Assembly (NCBI RefSeq): GCF_003075455.1 | Contig: NZ_QDAE01000009.1 | Location: forward strand, 1-64,000 | DNA length: 64,000 nt | Origin: Arthrobacter sp. Bz4 | GTDB lineage: Bacteria > Actinomycetota > Actinomycetes > Actinomycetales > Micrococcaceae | Direction: 5' to 3' | Shown: positions 43,965-54,500 of the stretch, piece after piece | Layout of the letters: each line of letters begins with the position of its first letter | Position numbering within the stretch: the stretch's first letter is position 1 | Made by a program: the position numbers and the translations under genes | Notes under the pieces: model-generated | The model's database searches: none | Told to the model about the DNA's origin: nothing | Seen by the model: only the letters and a program-made list of their open reading frames with translations

Positions 43965-45658
43965 TCAGTCTGCCATGGGGATACGGACCCCACGTTCCGC
44001 TGCGACGTCGGACGCGCGCTGATAGCCGGCGTCGACGTGGCGGATGACGCCCATGCCGGGATCGTTGGTCAGCAGCCGTTCCAGCTTCTCCGCAGCCAGT
44101 GGGGTACCGTCCGCCACCGATACCTGCCCGGCGTGAATGGAACGCCCGATGCCGACCCCGCCGCCGTGGTGGATGGAGACCCAGGTGGCTCCCGAGGACG
44201 TGTTCAGGAGCGCGTTGAGGAGCGGCCAGTCGGCGACGGCGTCGGACCCGTCGGCCATGGCCTCGGTCTCCCGGTAGGGGGACGCCACGGACCCGGAGTC
44301 GAGGTGGTCGCGCCCGATCACGATGGGCGCGGATACCCTGCCGTCGGCGACCAGCTGGTTGAACAGCAGCCCGGCTTTGGCGCGGTCGCCGTAGCCGAGC
44401 CAGCAGATCCGTGCCGGCAGGCCTTCGAACTCGACCAGGTCCCCGGCGGCGTCGAGCCAGCGGTGCAGGTGCTCGTTCCCGGGGAACAGCTCCTTCAGCG
44501 CGGCATCGGAAACGGCAATATCGGTGGGATCGCCGGAGAGCGCCACCCAGCGGAACGGCCCCATTCCCTCGCAGAACAAGGGCCGGATGTAGGCGGGGAC
44601 AAAGCCGGGAAACTCGAAGGCCCGCGCGTAGCCGCCCTGGCGGGCCTCGTCGCGGATGGAGTTGCCGTAATCGAAGACTTCGGCGCCGGCGTCCTGGAAG
44701 CCGACCATCGCCTCGACATGGTGAGCCATTGAGGTCTGCGCCTTTTTGGTGAACCCGTCGGGATCGCCCTTCGCCTCCCGGTCCCACTCTTCGGTTGACA
44801 TGCCCTCCGGCAGGTAGCTCAGCGGATCGTGCGCCGACGTCTGGTCGGTGACAATGTCGATGGTGAGCTTCCCGGCCAGGTGGCGGCGCAGCAGTTCGGG
44901 GAAGACTTCGGCGGCATTCCCGACGACCCCGACCGACAGTGCGCGTTTCTCCTCTTTGGCTGCCAGCACTTGGCGCAGGCCGTCTTCCAGGTCGGTGGCG
45001 ACGACGTCGAGGTAGCGTTTGGCGGCGCGGCGCTCAAGGCGGGCCCGGTCGACGTCAACAATCAGCACCGCTCCGCCGTTCAAGGTGACCGCGAGCGGCT
45101 GGGCGCCGCCCATGCCACCGCAACCGGCGGTCAGGGTCAGCGTGCCGGCGAGGGTGGCGGTCGGGGACTTGCCCAGTTTGCGGGCGACTGCGGCGAAGGT
45201 CTCGTAGGTGCCCTGCAGGATGCCCTGGGTACCGATGTAGATCCACGATCCGGCGGTCATCTGTCCGTACATCATCAGGCCCTCGGCTTCGAGCTTCCGG
45301 AATTCGGGCCAGGTGGCCCAGTCCCCCACCAGGTTGGAGTTGGCCAGCAGGACGCGTGGGGCCCACGTGTTGGTGCGGAAGATACCGACGGGCTTGCCGG
45401 ACTGCACCAGGAGTGTCTCGTCGTCTTCGAGGTCCTCGAGGGATCGGACGATGGCGTCGTAGGCTTCCCAGCTGCGTGCGGCACGGCCGGTGCCGCCGTA
45501 GACCACCAGGTCCTCGGGGCGTTCGGCGACTTCGGGGTCCAGGTTGTTCATGAGCATGCGCAGGGGCGCCTCGGTCTGCCAGCTCTTGGCGGTGAGGGTG
45601 GTGCCCCGCGCGCGCGGATGGAACGGGTTGGGTCGTGCTGGGTGAACGACTTGCTCAT
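43965..45658 (-). CDS. hutU: urocanate hydratase, apparent frameshift in codon 15-18 region
   Basis: An NAD+-dependent urocanate hydratase of about 565 residues, converting urocanate to imidazolone propionate. [37 protein letters not shown] and [13 protein letters not shown] are family blocks, and [17 protein letters not shown] holds the NAD-region Cys. The natural start is the ATG at 45658, overlapping the IclR stop (ATGA), giving [12 protein letters not shown]. At about 45606-45618, in a CG repeat, that frame ends out of register with [16 protein letters not shown] and the rest of the protein. One missing base explains this. The remaining frame is fully open. Confidence 0.92.
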
Positions 45659-46356
45659 GCGGATTCTCCCTGAATTTCGGTGTCTCCCGGGTGGGTGCCG
45701 CCGGGAGCGGGGGTGGCGGTGGACGTGTTGAGGATGCTGCGGGCTTCGGCTGCGACCAGTTCGCCGAGCGTGTCGGCCTGTTGCTCGCTGATGCGGTAAC
45801 TGGGAACCACCACGCTGAGCGAGGCGGCGATCCGGTCACCGATCATCACCGGGGCGGCGACAGCGGTGACGTCGGGTTCAATACCGTTGCGGACCACGAC
45901 GTAGCCGCATGACGGAGCCTCCCCGGCGAGGACCTTGCCGGCGGCGGTCCCGGTCAGGGGAATGCGACGACCCACCCAGCTGGTGTGTCGGACCGAGTGG
46001 GTTCCTTCGCGCACGGCAATGTAGATGCCGTGGCCGTCATCGGCGGGGACGTTCAGGTAGGCGGACTCCCCCGTCCCGCCGACCAGCCGGTCCAGGGCTG
46101 CCCCCGCCAGCGAGACCAGGGACTCGTGGCTGAGCGCCTGGGCGCCGAGCTGGACGATGCGCATCCCCGGCCGGTACCCGTCGTCGTCCTTCCGGACGAA
46201 GCCGGTGGACTCGAGGGTGCGAAGCAGTCGCAATGCTGTGGAGGCTGAGAGCGTGGCGTCCCGGGCCGCGTCGGCCAGGCTGACCACACCCCGGTCACAC
46301 ACGGTGCCGAGGAGGAGTAACGCGCGTTCAACGGTGCGGGTCGATGCGTCGGCCAT
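45655..46356 (-). CDS. IclR-family regulator of the hut genes
   Basis: A 233-residue regulator. The N-terminal winged helix ([20 protein letters not shown], then [19 protein letters not shown]) is followed by an IclR effector domain ([18 protein letters not shown] near residue 125, [17 protein letters not shown] near 165). The effector is probably urocanate or another histidine metabolite. AAAGGAGG precedes the ATG at 46356. It is first in the operon with hutU-M20-hutF-hutI and divergent from hutH, so it sits at the control point of the locus. It may repress or activate. Confidence 0.9.
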   Translation of the reverse strand: MADASTRTVERALLLLGTVCDRGVVSLADAARDATLSASTALRLLRTLESTGFVRKDDDGYRPGMRIVQLGAQALSHESLVSLAGAALDRLVGGTGESAYLNVPADDGHGIYIAVREGTHSVRHTSWVGRRIPLTGTAAGKVLAGEAPSCGYVVVRNGIEPDVTAVAAPVMIGDRIAASLSVVVPSYRISEQQADTLGELVAAEARSILNTSTATPAPGGTHPGDTEIQGESA

Positions 46357-46404
46357 CTGGTGCCTCCTTTTGAAGCTGGGTCTTGCATTGCTGGTCATAA
46401 TGCA

Positions 46405-46419
46405 TTTCACTTATTGAAA
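46405..46419. promoter_or_regulatory. candidate IclR operator between iclR and hutH
   Basis: A perfect inverted repeat TTTCA-N5-TGAAA in the AT-rich centre of the divergent promoter region. A further GTGAAA half-site lies at about 46450. The position and symmetry suit an IclR-type operator; binding is not shown. Confidence 0.5.
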
Positions 46420-46466
46420 CGCTCTTTTCATTCATTGGCAAGACTTATTGTGAAAGCGGGTCCCAG

Positions 46467-48044
46467 GTGGGCAGTACCCAGACCGTCAACGTGGGCGTCG
46501 GCGCCCTTCGGCCGGACGACGTCGTCGCGGTGGCGCGGCATGGCGCCAAGGTCAGCATCCTTGAGGAGTCCATCCTCGCGATGAAAGCGTCCCGGCAGGT
46601 GATCGAGGAGCTGGTCAACGACCCCATTCCTCATTACGGCGTGTCCACCGGTTTCGGCGCCCTGGCCACCACGCATATCCCGGTGGCGCAGCGCACCCAG
46701 TTGCAGCGAAGCCTGATCCGCAGCCATGCCGCGTCCTCCGGCGCCGAGGTGGACCGCGAGGTGGTGCGCGGCCTGATGCTCGGGCGGCTGTCGACGATGG
46801 CTACCGGACGCACCGGGGTCCGCCCGCTGGTGGCCCGGACTTACGCCGCACTCCTCAACGCGGGAATCACTCCGGTGGTTGGCGAGTACGGGTCGCTGGG
46901 CTGTTCCGGCGATCTGGCCCCGCTCTCGCACATAGCGCTCGCCCTGATGGGTGAGGGGGACGTGCGGGACAACGACGGCGTCCTGCTGCCCGCCGCGCAG
47001 GCGTTGGCCGCCGCGGGGATCACCCCGGTGGAGCTACGCGAAAAGGAAGGGCTCGCCCTGATCAACGGCACTGACGGGATGCTCGGCATGCTGATCATGG
47101 CCTCGGCGGACCTCCACCGGCTCCTGAAAACCGCCGATCTCGCCGCGGCCATGAGCGTTGAGGGACTCCTCGGAACGGACAGCGTGTTTGCCGCCGATAT
47201 CCACGCGCTCCGCCCCCACCCGGGCCAGATATCCTCGGCCGCGAACATCCGACGGCTCCTGGCGGGGTCGCCGCTGATCCAGCAGCATTCGGCCAGTGAA
47301 CTCAGCGAACACCGCAGCACCCGGGTGCAGGACGCCTATTCGCTGCGCTGCGCCCCGCAGGTCCATGGCGCCGCGCGGTCAACGCTTGCCTACGTCGAAT
47401 CGGTGGCTGCCATCGAACTGGGATCGGCCATCGACAACCCGGTGGTGACCGTTGACGGTCGGGTGGAGTCCAACGGCAATTTCCATGGCGCCCCCGTAGG
47501 GTACGCACTCGATTTCCTGGCGATCGCCGTCGCCGATGTGGCTTCCATGAGCGAACGCCGCACCGACCGTTTCCTGGACAAGGCCCGCAACCACGGTCTG
47601 AACCCGTTCCTTGCGCATGATCCGGGTGTCGACTCGGGCCACATGATTGCCCAGTACACGCAGGCCGGGATTGTGTCCGAACTGAAGCGGCTCGCAAACC
47701 CCGCCTCAGTGGATTCCATCCCCTCCTCGGCGATGCAGGAAGACCACGTGTCGATGGGCTGGTCAGCCGGTCTCAAACTCCGCCGCGCACTGGACGGGCT
47801 GACGCGGGTGCTGGCCATCGAGATCCTCACCTCGGCGCGTGCCCTGGACATGCGCGACGGCGGTCTGGCCACCTCGCGCAGTGCAGTCGGGCCGCACGCG
47901 GTGCGCGCGGCCGTCCGTCAGGTGGTCGAAGGACCTGGCACCGACCGGTACCTGGCGCCGGAGATTGAGGCGGTTCGTGTCCTGGTGGACAACGGATCTT
48001 TGCTCACCGCGGTGCAGGATACGCTGGGCGACGCGCTGGCCTAG
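46467..48044 (+). CDS. hutH: histidine ammonia-lyase
   Basis: A 525-residue lyase, the first step of histidine breakdown, giving urocanate and ammonia. The cofactor site is YGSLGCSGDLAPLSH: MIO would form from Cys146-Ser147-Gly148, where most HALs have Ala-Ser-Gly. Other landmarks are HYGVSTGFGALA (catalytic Tyr57 region), QDAYSLRCAPQVHGAAR near 290 and SGHMIAQYTQAG near 395. The GTG at 46467 is the only sensible start in frame and has a weak ribosome site. It is divergent from the rest of the hut operon and ends 5 bases from the convergent DsbA-like gene. Confidence 0.95.
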   Translation: MGSTQTVNVGVGALRPDDVVAVARHGAKVSILEESILAMKASRQVIEELVNDPIPHYGVSTGFGALATTHIPVAQRTQLQRSLIRSHAASSGAEVDREVVRGLMLGRLSTMATGRTGVRPLVARTYAALLNAGITPVVGEYGSLGCSGDLAPLSHIALALMGEGDVRDNDGVLLPAAQALAAAGITPVELREKEGLALINGTDGMLGMLIMASADLHRLLKTADLAAAMSVEGLLGTDSVFAADIHALRPHPGQISSAANIRRLLAGSPLIQQHSASELSEHRSTRVQDAYSLRCAPQVHGAARSTLAYVESVAAIELGSAIDNPVVTVDGRVESNGNFHGAPVGYALDFLAIAVADVASMSERRTDRFLDKARNHGLNPFLAHDPGVDSGHMIAQYTQAGIVSELKRLANPASVDSIPSSAMQEDHVSMGWSAGLKLRRALDGLTRVLAIEILTSARALDMRDGGLATSRSAVGPHAVRAAVRQVVEGPGTDRYLAPEIEAVRVLVDNGSLLTAVQDTLGDALA

Positions 48045-48049
48045 GCCAC

Positions 48050-48781
48050 CTACTTTTTGGTCCGGCGGCTACCGCCGTGCCAGTCCTCCTGAACACCGGT
48101 GTCCCCAGCTGGAACGCCCAGTGCGGGGAGTTGTGGACGCTCTCTGAGGCTGCGCTTCAGCTCTGCGAACCCGGCGAAGCCAGCCAACCCGACGACGTGG
48201 TCCCACAGCTGGACTGCCTCGTCATCGCTGGGCAGACGGCTGATGACCGGGCCGAAAAACGCCACCCCCGTGGGCGGCTTGAAGTGGATGATCGGGGTGC
48301 CCACATCCTTGCCGGTGAGGGCCAGCGCTTCATCACCTTCGGACTGGATCAGGCTGTCGAACCCTGCGTCGTCGAGCGCAGCAGCCAGGTCGGCAGGCAG
48401 CCCGGCACTGGCCAGGATCTGTTCAGCGAACGCACGGGTGCCACGACGGTCCACGGCCGGATCGCCGTCGTCGGGAACCGGGTCCGACTCGAAAATGTGC
48501 TTGCCGCAGGCGGCGTAGAAGGCTCCCACCGCCTCTGGCCCCTGCTCAACGCGAGCACGTGCCGCCACCCTGAGCAGCCGGAGCCCTGCTGTGTGCCCGG
48601 CCTCGTATTCCGGCGGGAAGTGCGAGGCATAGTCGAGGTGCGAGTTGATCAACCGTAGCGAAATGAATCGCCACTCAACCGCGTAGTCCCGCTGACCCAT
48701 CACCTGGCGGACCCATTTACTGGTCATCCAGGCGAAGGGGCAGACGGGGTCGAAATAAAAGTTGATGTCGGCGTCGCTCAC
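48050..48781 (-). CDS. DsbA-family / Rv2466c-like mycothiol-linked oxidoreductase
   Basis: A 243-residue thioredoxin-fold protein with an inserted helical domain. NFYFDPVCPFAWMTSKWVRQV (start of fold), WRFISLRLINS, and DVGTPIIHFKPPTGVAFFGP with the cis-Pro TP match Rv2466c, the mycothiol-dependent nitroreductase of mycobacteria. The active site is CPFA, so only the nucleophilic Cys14 remains and the resolving Cys of CPWC is gone, which implies a monothiol mechanism using mycothiol. It is cytoplasmic. It is convergent with hutH and not obviously linked to histidine use. Confidence 0.87.
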   Translation of the reverse strand: MSDADINFYFDPVCPFAWMTSKWVRQVMGQRDYAVEWRFISLRLINSHLDYASHFPPEYEAGHTAGLRLLRVAARARVEQGPEAVGAFYAACGKHIFESDPVPDDGDPAVDRRGTRAFAEQILASAGLPADLAAALDDAGFDSLIQSEGDEALALTGKDVGTPIIHFKPPTGVAFFGPVISRLPSDDEAVQLWDHVVGLAGFAGFAELKRSLRERPQLPALGVPAGDTGVQEDWHGGSRRTKK

Positions 48782-48948
48782 GCCCCAACGTTAAAGTGCC
48801 TCTGCACGTAGGTCAACCATCATGCACCCCTTGGATGCAGTTAATTAGTACATAGCTGGTCGGGCGTTTTTACGGGTCGGGGTAGGGTCAAACTACCTGT
48901 TTTCGGGCCCGGAACCCGGTTCCCTACGAGCTAAAGGAGTTCGACCCC

Positions 48949-49773
48949 ATGAGCGTTGCCCCGGTGCGCAAACCCAAGCCGCAGACTGTTCTGACTGTCC
49001 AGAGCACCGAGTGGTTGACCCCAGCCATGGTGCGGGTGGTGGCGGGGGGCGAGGGGTTCACCGCGTTCGGGCGCAATGAGTTCACCGACAGGTACGTGAA
49101 GATCCATTTCGCCAGGCCCGAACTCGGTCTGGTGCCCCCGTACGATCATCAGGCACTCCGGGAGACACTCGACCCCGCCGACCTTCCCGCCACCCGGACC
49201 TACACTCTGCGCTGGGTGGACTACGCCGCGCAGCGTCTGGCCATCGACTTCGTGGTGCATGGCGACGAGGGGCTTGCCGGACCGTGGGCGGCCGCGGCCC
49301 AGCCGGGAGACACCCTGGTGGTGACCGGTCCCGGCGGCGGGTACGCTCCCGATACCACCGCCGACTGGCACCTCTTCGCCGCCGATGAAACTGCCATGCC
49401 CGCTGTGGCCGCGGCGCTGGAAACACTCCCGGCCGACGCCGTCGGGCTGGCCTTCATCGAGGTGGAAGACGACGCCGACCACCAGGACCTCACCGCTCCT
49501 CCGGGTGTTGACCTCGTCTGGTTGTACCGCCGCGGGACCACCGCGGGCGCCCTGCTGGCAGCGGCTGTGCGGCAGGCACGGTGGCGCACCGGCCGGGTGC
49601 AGGTTTTTGCACATGGGGAGCGGGAGGCCATGAAGCAGCTCCGCGATGTCTTCTTCGTGGAGCACGGCCTGAACCGCAGCCAGGTATCACTGTCGGGCTA
49701 TTGGGCGCTGGGACGGACCGAGGACCGGTTCCAGGCTGAAAAGCGGGAACCGGTCGGCAAGATCCTCGACTGA
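48949..49773 (+). CDS. siderophore-interacting protein (ferric-siderophore reductase)
   Basis: A 274-residue cytoplasmic flavoprotein of the SIP/ViuB family. The FAD-binding barrel shows TDRYVKIHFARPE and RTYTLRWVD near residue 85, and GPWAAAAQPGD contacts FAD. The NAD(P)H domain has VVTGPGGGYAPD, LFAADETAMPAVAAALE, and the C-terminal SGYWALGRTEDRF. It releases iron from siderophores by reduction. AAAGGAG lies upstream of the ATG at 48949. I see no convincing DtxR/IdeR box in the 165 bases upstream. Confidence 0.93.
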   Translation: MSVAPVRKPKPQTVLTVQSTEWLTPAMVRVVAGGEGFTAFGRNEFTDRYVKIHFARPELGLVPPYDHQALRETLDPADLPATRTYTLRWVDYAAQRLAIDFVVHGDEGLAGPWAAAAQPGDTLVVTGPGGGYAPDTTADWHLFAADETAMPAVAAALETLPADAVGLAFIEVEDDADHQDLTAPPGVDLVWLYRRGTTAGALLAAAVRQARWRTGRVQVFAHGEREAMKQLRDVFFVEHGLNRSQVSLSGYWALGRTEDRFQAEKREPVGKILD

Positions 49774-49817
49774 GCCGTATCCGTGCCGGAGTGCACGAAG
49801 GGCTCGTGTCGGGGTCG

Positions 49818-51007
49818 CTAGCCCGCGGGAAGCGGCTCGGGACGGGGTTTGCGCTGCAGCAAGCCCATCGCCGGCTCGACCAGGCGGGCCGCAACCGGAC
49901 CGATAATCGCGGTCAGCAGCACATATGCGGTGGCCAGGGCAGCCAGTTCCCCGGTCACGCGCCCGACGCGACAGCCAGCCCGGCGATCACAATCGAAAAC
50001 TCACCGCGGGCAATCAGCGCCACGCCGGCCCGCGCACGGCCCAGCCGACCTACCCCCTGCCGCCGTGCGGCCCACCACCCCGTCCCGATCTTCGTCAGGG
50101 CGGTGATGAAGGCCAGGAGGACCGCGACGCCGAGCACCGGAGGAATCGTCGCAGGGTCGGTGTTCAGACCGAACACGACGAAAAAGATTGCTGCAAAAAG
50201 GTCCCGCAGGGGTTCGAGCAGACGGGTGGCGTTGGTGGCTGTCGCTCCCGAAATCGCGATGCCGAGCAGGAACGCGCCGACTGCGGCGGACACCTGCATT
50301 GCCGCGGCAACGCCAGCCACCAGAAGAGCCGCACCGAGCACGGTCAGGAGGAAAACCTCACGATCCTTGCTGTCCACCACCGCTGAGACCACGTTCCCGA
50401 ACCGCAGGGCAATGATGAGCACCACGGTTACGACGACGAGGGAGATTCCCACCGACTGCATGCCACCGGCGAAACTCGCGCCGGCCAGGACGGTGGTCAG
50501 AATGGGCAGGTACACGGCCATCGCCAGGTCTTCGAACACGAGCAGTGACAGGATCACCGGGGTTTCCCGGTTACCCAGCCGGCCCAGGTCGGTGAGCACC
50601 TTCGCCACAATGCCGGACGACGAAATGTAGGTCACGCCACCCATCACCATCGCCCCCACCGGGCCCCAGCCCAGCAGCAGGGCGACCACGGCTCCGGGCG
50701 TGAAATTCAGGACGATATCCAGGACGCCGGAGAGCCAGGACTGCCGAAGCCCGGTCACCAGTTCTTTGGCCGTGTATTCGAGGCCCAGCATGAGCAGCAG
50801 CAGGATCACACCAATTTCACTGGCGATCTCACTGAATTCGTTGAGCCCCTCCAGCTCGATCAATCCACCGTTGCCGAAAAACAGCCCGCCCAGGAGGTAG
50901 AGCGGTATGGGAGAGAGACCAATTCGACCGGCAAGCCGTCCAAGGACACCGAGGCAGAAGAACACCGCCCCCAGTTCGATTAATGTCAGTGCGCTGCTGG
51001 CCTCCAA
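49818..51007 (-). pseudogene. CPA2-family cation/proton antiporter (KhtU-like), frameshifted near C-terminus
   Basis: A monovalent cation:proton antiporter-2 of about 396 residues with some 12 helices. LGLEYTAKELVTGLR, MGGVTYISSSGIVAKVL and LLVFEDLAMAVYLPIL are core CPA2 motifs. In the last helices the frame stops after IAGLAVASGA (49955). The adjacent frame continues TGELAALATAYVLLTAIIGP and ends at 49818 with KPRPEPLPAG. One missing base at about 49955-49962 accounts for this. The start is probably TTG at 51007, 7 bases after the regulatory gene. Truncation at 49955 would lose the last helix. Confidence 0.85.
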
Positions 51008-51014
51008 ACCAGCC

Positions 51015-51497
51015 TCAGCCGCCGCTGAGGATATCGGCGGCAGCGTCCAGACCTTCGGCGGTCCCGACGGCAACGAGGAGGTCTCCGGCGTGCAGGGTGA
51101 AATCGGGTGCTGGCGATGGCTCGACCCTGCCCTCGCGCAGGGCAGCCACCACTGAGGCACCGGTGCGGGTTCGCATCCTGGTTTCGCCGAGCCGGTAGCC
51201 GTCGAACGGCGACCCGCTGATAATCAGGAACTGGCGGGTGTTCACACCGGGAAGATCCCGGTGCTCTTCGGTCAGCTGGGCCACCAGTTGGTGGGCGCCG
51301 AGCAGGTTACCCAGGGTTGCGGCTTCGTCGGCCGTCAGTGGAATGGATACCAGGCAGGCGTCCGGGTCGTCCTGCCTGGAGATGATCAGGGCGGTTTCAC
51401 CATCACGCTGGGTGACAGTTCCGATGCGGCGCCCCGAGGACGTCACAATGTCTTTGCGCATGCCAATGCCGGGCAGCGGCGTCTTATCGACCTTCAT
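51015..51497 (-). CDS. TrkA-C domain regulatory subunit of the antiporter (KhtT-like)
   Basis: A 160-residue cytoplasmic protein. The N-terminal half (LPGIGMRKDIVTSSGRRIGT) is the KhtT-type domain, and the C-terminal TrkA-C domain ends with GETRMRTRTGASVVAALREG, then FTLHAGDLLVAVGTAEGL. In Bacillus KhtT gates the KhtU antiporter in response to pH and nucleotides. The gene is directly upstream of the antiporter and shares its transcript, which supports a two-component K+/H+ (or Na+/H+) efflux system. Confidence 0.9.
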   Translation of the reverse strand: MKVDKTPLPGIGMRKDIVTSSGRRIGTVTQRDGETALIISRQDDPDACLVSIPLTADEAATLGNLLGAHQLVAQLTEEHRDLPGVNTRQFLIISGSPFDGYRLGETRMRTRTGASVVAALREGRVEPSPAPDFTLHAGDLLVAVGTAEGLDAAADILSGG

Positions 51498-51540
51498 AGC
51501 GCTAATTCTAGACCTGTGGGGCCCCGGCGTTTACCTCTTC

Positions 51541-54500
51541 CTAAAGGCGAAACGGTGGCCGTAACCGGAGCTGGATGCTTTGCTCCGCACTCCGGCCATC
51601 GGGGCCGGTCAGCCGGACGGTGATCCGATCCGGTGCCGCCGGGCTGTACACCCAGTACTCCCCCGCCCGTGAGGGATACCGCCCCACCTGGGTCCGGGTG
51701 GAGGCCGCCTCGGGGGTCGCCACCGGCACCTCCTCAAGATTGCCGTCAATGACCACCGGCCTGGGTGGCCGCCCCGGGAAAGGCCGCCCCGGGAAAGGCC
51801 CACTGGCACGGGGCCGCAGGGTCACCCGCAACCGGAACGAGCCAGCAGGAGTGGCCGCAGGAGGCGTACTGCTCTGCCACTCAGCGAGCACCCCGGTCAG
51901 GGGCTGCCGACGAGCGAGGGCGAGTCCGTTGATTTCCGGCGCCGGCAGCAGCGATCCGGGTGGGACTGTCACGGTTTCGGTGCTGGTCCGGCCCAGCGGA
52001 TCGGTGATGATCACCCTCACCTCGATGATGTCCCCGGGGTCGGCCCGGCGGAGGAGTGCCCGATAGCCGGTCGGCGCTCCGGCGAGGGCTTCAATTCGCC
52101 AGAATCCCGATCCGGTGGTGGGTTCCACCTCGGTCACCAACCCGAGTTGTTCGGAGGAGTCGATTAACGCGGCCCCGAGGGGGACGGTTGCGGCGACGGA
52201 AATCCGGTGGGTGCCCAGCGGGCTGCGCACGGCCGGGGCCCGGCTGGTCCACCTGACCAGCACCTCCCCGGGACCGCCCGCACCGGGTGCGACGGTCAGC
52301 GCAGAGAGGTCGGGGGGCCCTGCTGGGGGTACCACCACCCAGGCGGCTGAACTCGCATCCGAGCGGTCGCCGAGGATGCCGCGGGAGGGGTCGTCGCTGC
52401 TCCAGACGGTGGCCCGGTACCAGAGCCGTTTCCAGGAACCGTCAGGAACGTCGAACCCGTCCAGGGTCCGGATCCCGCCGGGCGCCGGGCCCGCACCGAT
52501 GGTCCACCCGGGTGTGCTTGCGGACACGGCTGCCACGGGCGGTCCCATGGTGCCCAGTGATGCGACAGCCTCGTCCACCCGGACCCGGTGCAGTTCCACC
52601 CGGGTCACCGCTGCGCCGTCGCGCGCACCGACCAGCACCCGGGCCTTATAAACACCCGCATCCTCCACCGCATGGAGCTCAAGGGTCGGCGGGGCAGGCT
52701 GGGACCGGCGCGGAACCGCGTAGGCAAACCATTGGTCAGCCGCGTCAGGCCCGGACGGCCAGGGCGCCTCGACCTGGCCGGCGCTGACTCCGATGATCAC
52801 AAAGGCGTGAATGTCGGTGGTACCGCGGGGCAGCGTTACATCGGCGGATGTCCCGGAGACCAGGGTGGCGTTGCGGCGGGTGAAGGCGCGTCTGGAGGGA
52901 TCGTTGTTGAAGACGTCCTTCATCGCCTCGAGCCGTTGGGACAGCGGGGCCTCCAGATCAGCCGGTGGCAACCCGGCGTTCTGCAGTAACTTGGTCTCGG
53001 TGGATTCGTAGATGGCGTAGCCGGCCACCGACCCAGCGGACGACCAGGACAGGCGTGCATGAGATTCCCCGTTTGCGTCGGGGAGGCTACCCAGGGCCAC
53101 CGTTGGCAGGGTGTTCATGACAACTGCTGGTGGGCGTGGATCCGAGGTCGTCACGACGCTGGGATCCGCTGGCCAGGCGCCCCACCGTTGAGGCAGGACC
53201 CGTTCCCTCCCGATAGCCCACAGCGCCAACCCGATATGGCCCGATGCATCAAAGTCCAGGCTGAAACCGGGAATCCGCAGACGGTATCGCCGTTCCCGCT
53301 CCCCCTGCCCCGCGGGGCCCATCTCCACCACCGCGTCGCCCGCAAGATTCAGGCCCGTCAGGGTCATCCCCCCGCCGGAGCCTTCATCGCCAACGAAGAC
53401 GACGTCGGCAAACGCGCCTCCCCCACCGAGGCTGCGCTGCAGCCCACCTGGCACCGAGGTATCGGGGGGTTGCGAACCGTGAAGCGGTGCGGCGAAGAGT
53501 CTGCCAGCAAACCGGATGGCCAGCGGCCCCCTGGCGGACCAGTCCCACAGGAACTCGACCTCCAGTTGCGCGGCAACGAGGCTCCCCGCCGTCGGGCTGC
53601 CCACCGCGGTCAGGGCGGCACTGACAATCCTGACGCCGTCGACGGCCGGTTGATCAACGGTGACTCCGGCGGTGCGCCATTTGCTCCACAGCCCGTAGAG
53701 GTCCTGATGTGCGACAGAGTAGCTCGGAGAGATACTTCCCGGATCGGTCGGGATGGGAATTTCGCGGTCGACCGCCGAAATCCTGTGCGGGGCCGGGTCC
53801 CCCTCCACCGGGGCGTCATTGATGATGCCGGGCAGCCAGCCGCCGCCCACCCGAGGGGGCAGCAAGGACGACGCCGCGAGGTCCCCCGGGCGGGACACCC
53901 GGGCGAAAGCGAAGCTGCGTGGACGAGCCAACGGGGTTGCCAGCGGCCGCTCCCACCCGGTGCGGAGGGACGTCCGCCACGGCGCGTCCCTGTCCATCGG
54001 GCGCAGATAGCCCATGGTCCGCACCAAAACCCCGGCCGGCGCCAGCGGTGCAATCCCGGGCTGCGGCGACGGGACCACCGCCGCGTAGGTGCGTTCTGCC
54101 GATTGCCCGTCAAGACCTTTCTCGTAGGTGGCTGTGACCAGGTAGTCGTAGCCGCTGCGCTCGCCGTGATCGTCCTTGGGCAGCTCATCGGGCCCGTACG
54201 CTGTGCCCATGCCGAGGGTGAGCGCGGCATAGGGATCCGCTCCGGCCGCCAGCAGCGTCATGCCCCACGGTGAGACCAGCGAGGTGGTGGGACTGCCGGG
54301 CGCCGAGCCGCCACTGGAGTTGGCCGGTGGCGGCATGGTGATGGCAATGGTCCGCCCAGCGTGCTCCTGCGGCGGGTGGGAGTTCGAGATGACCGCCAGG
54401 TGGTGCACCAGCGAGGCGTTGGCGTCATCGATGACCGCCGTAAAATCCGGTTCCTGCCAGCCGGGCGCGGTGATTCCTGCCGTGAGGTGCGGGTCCCAGC

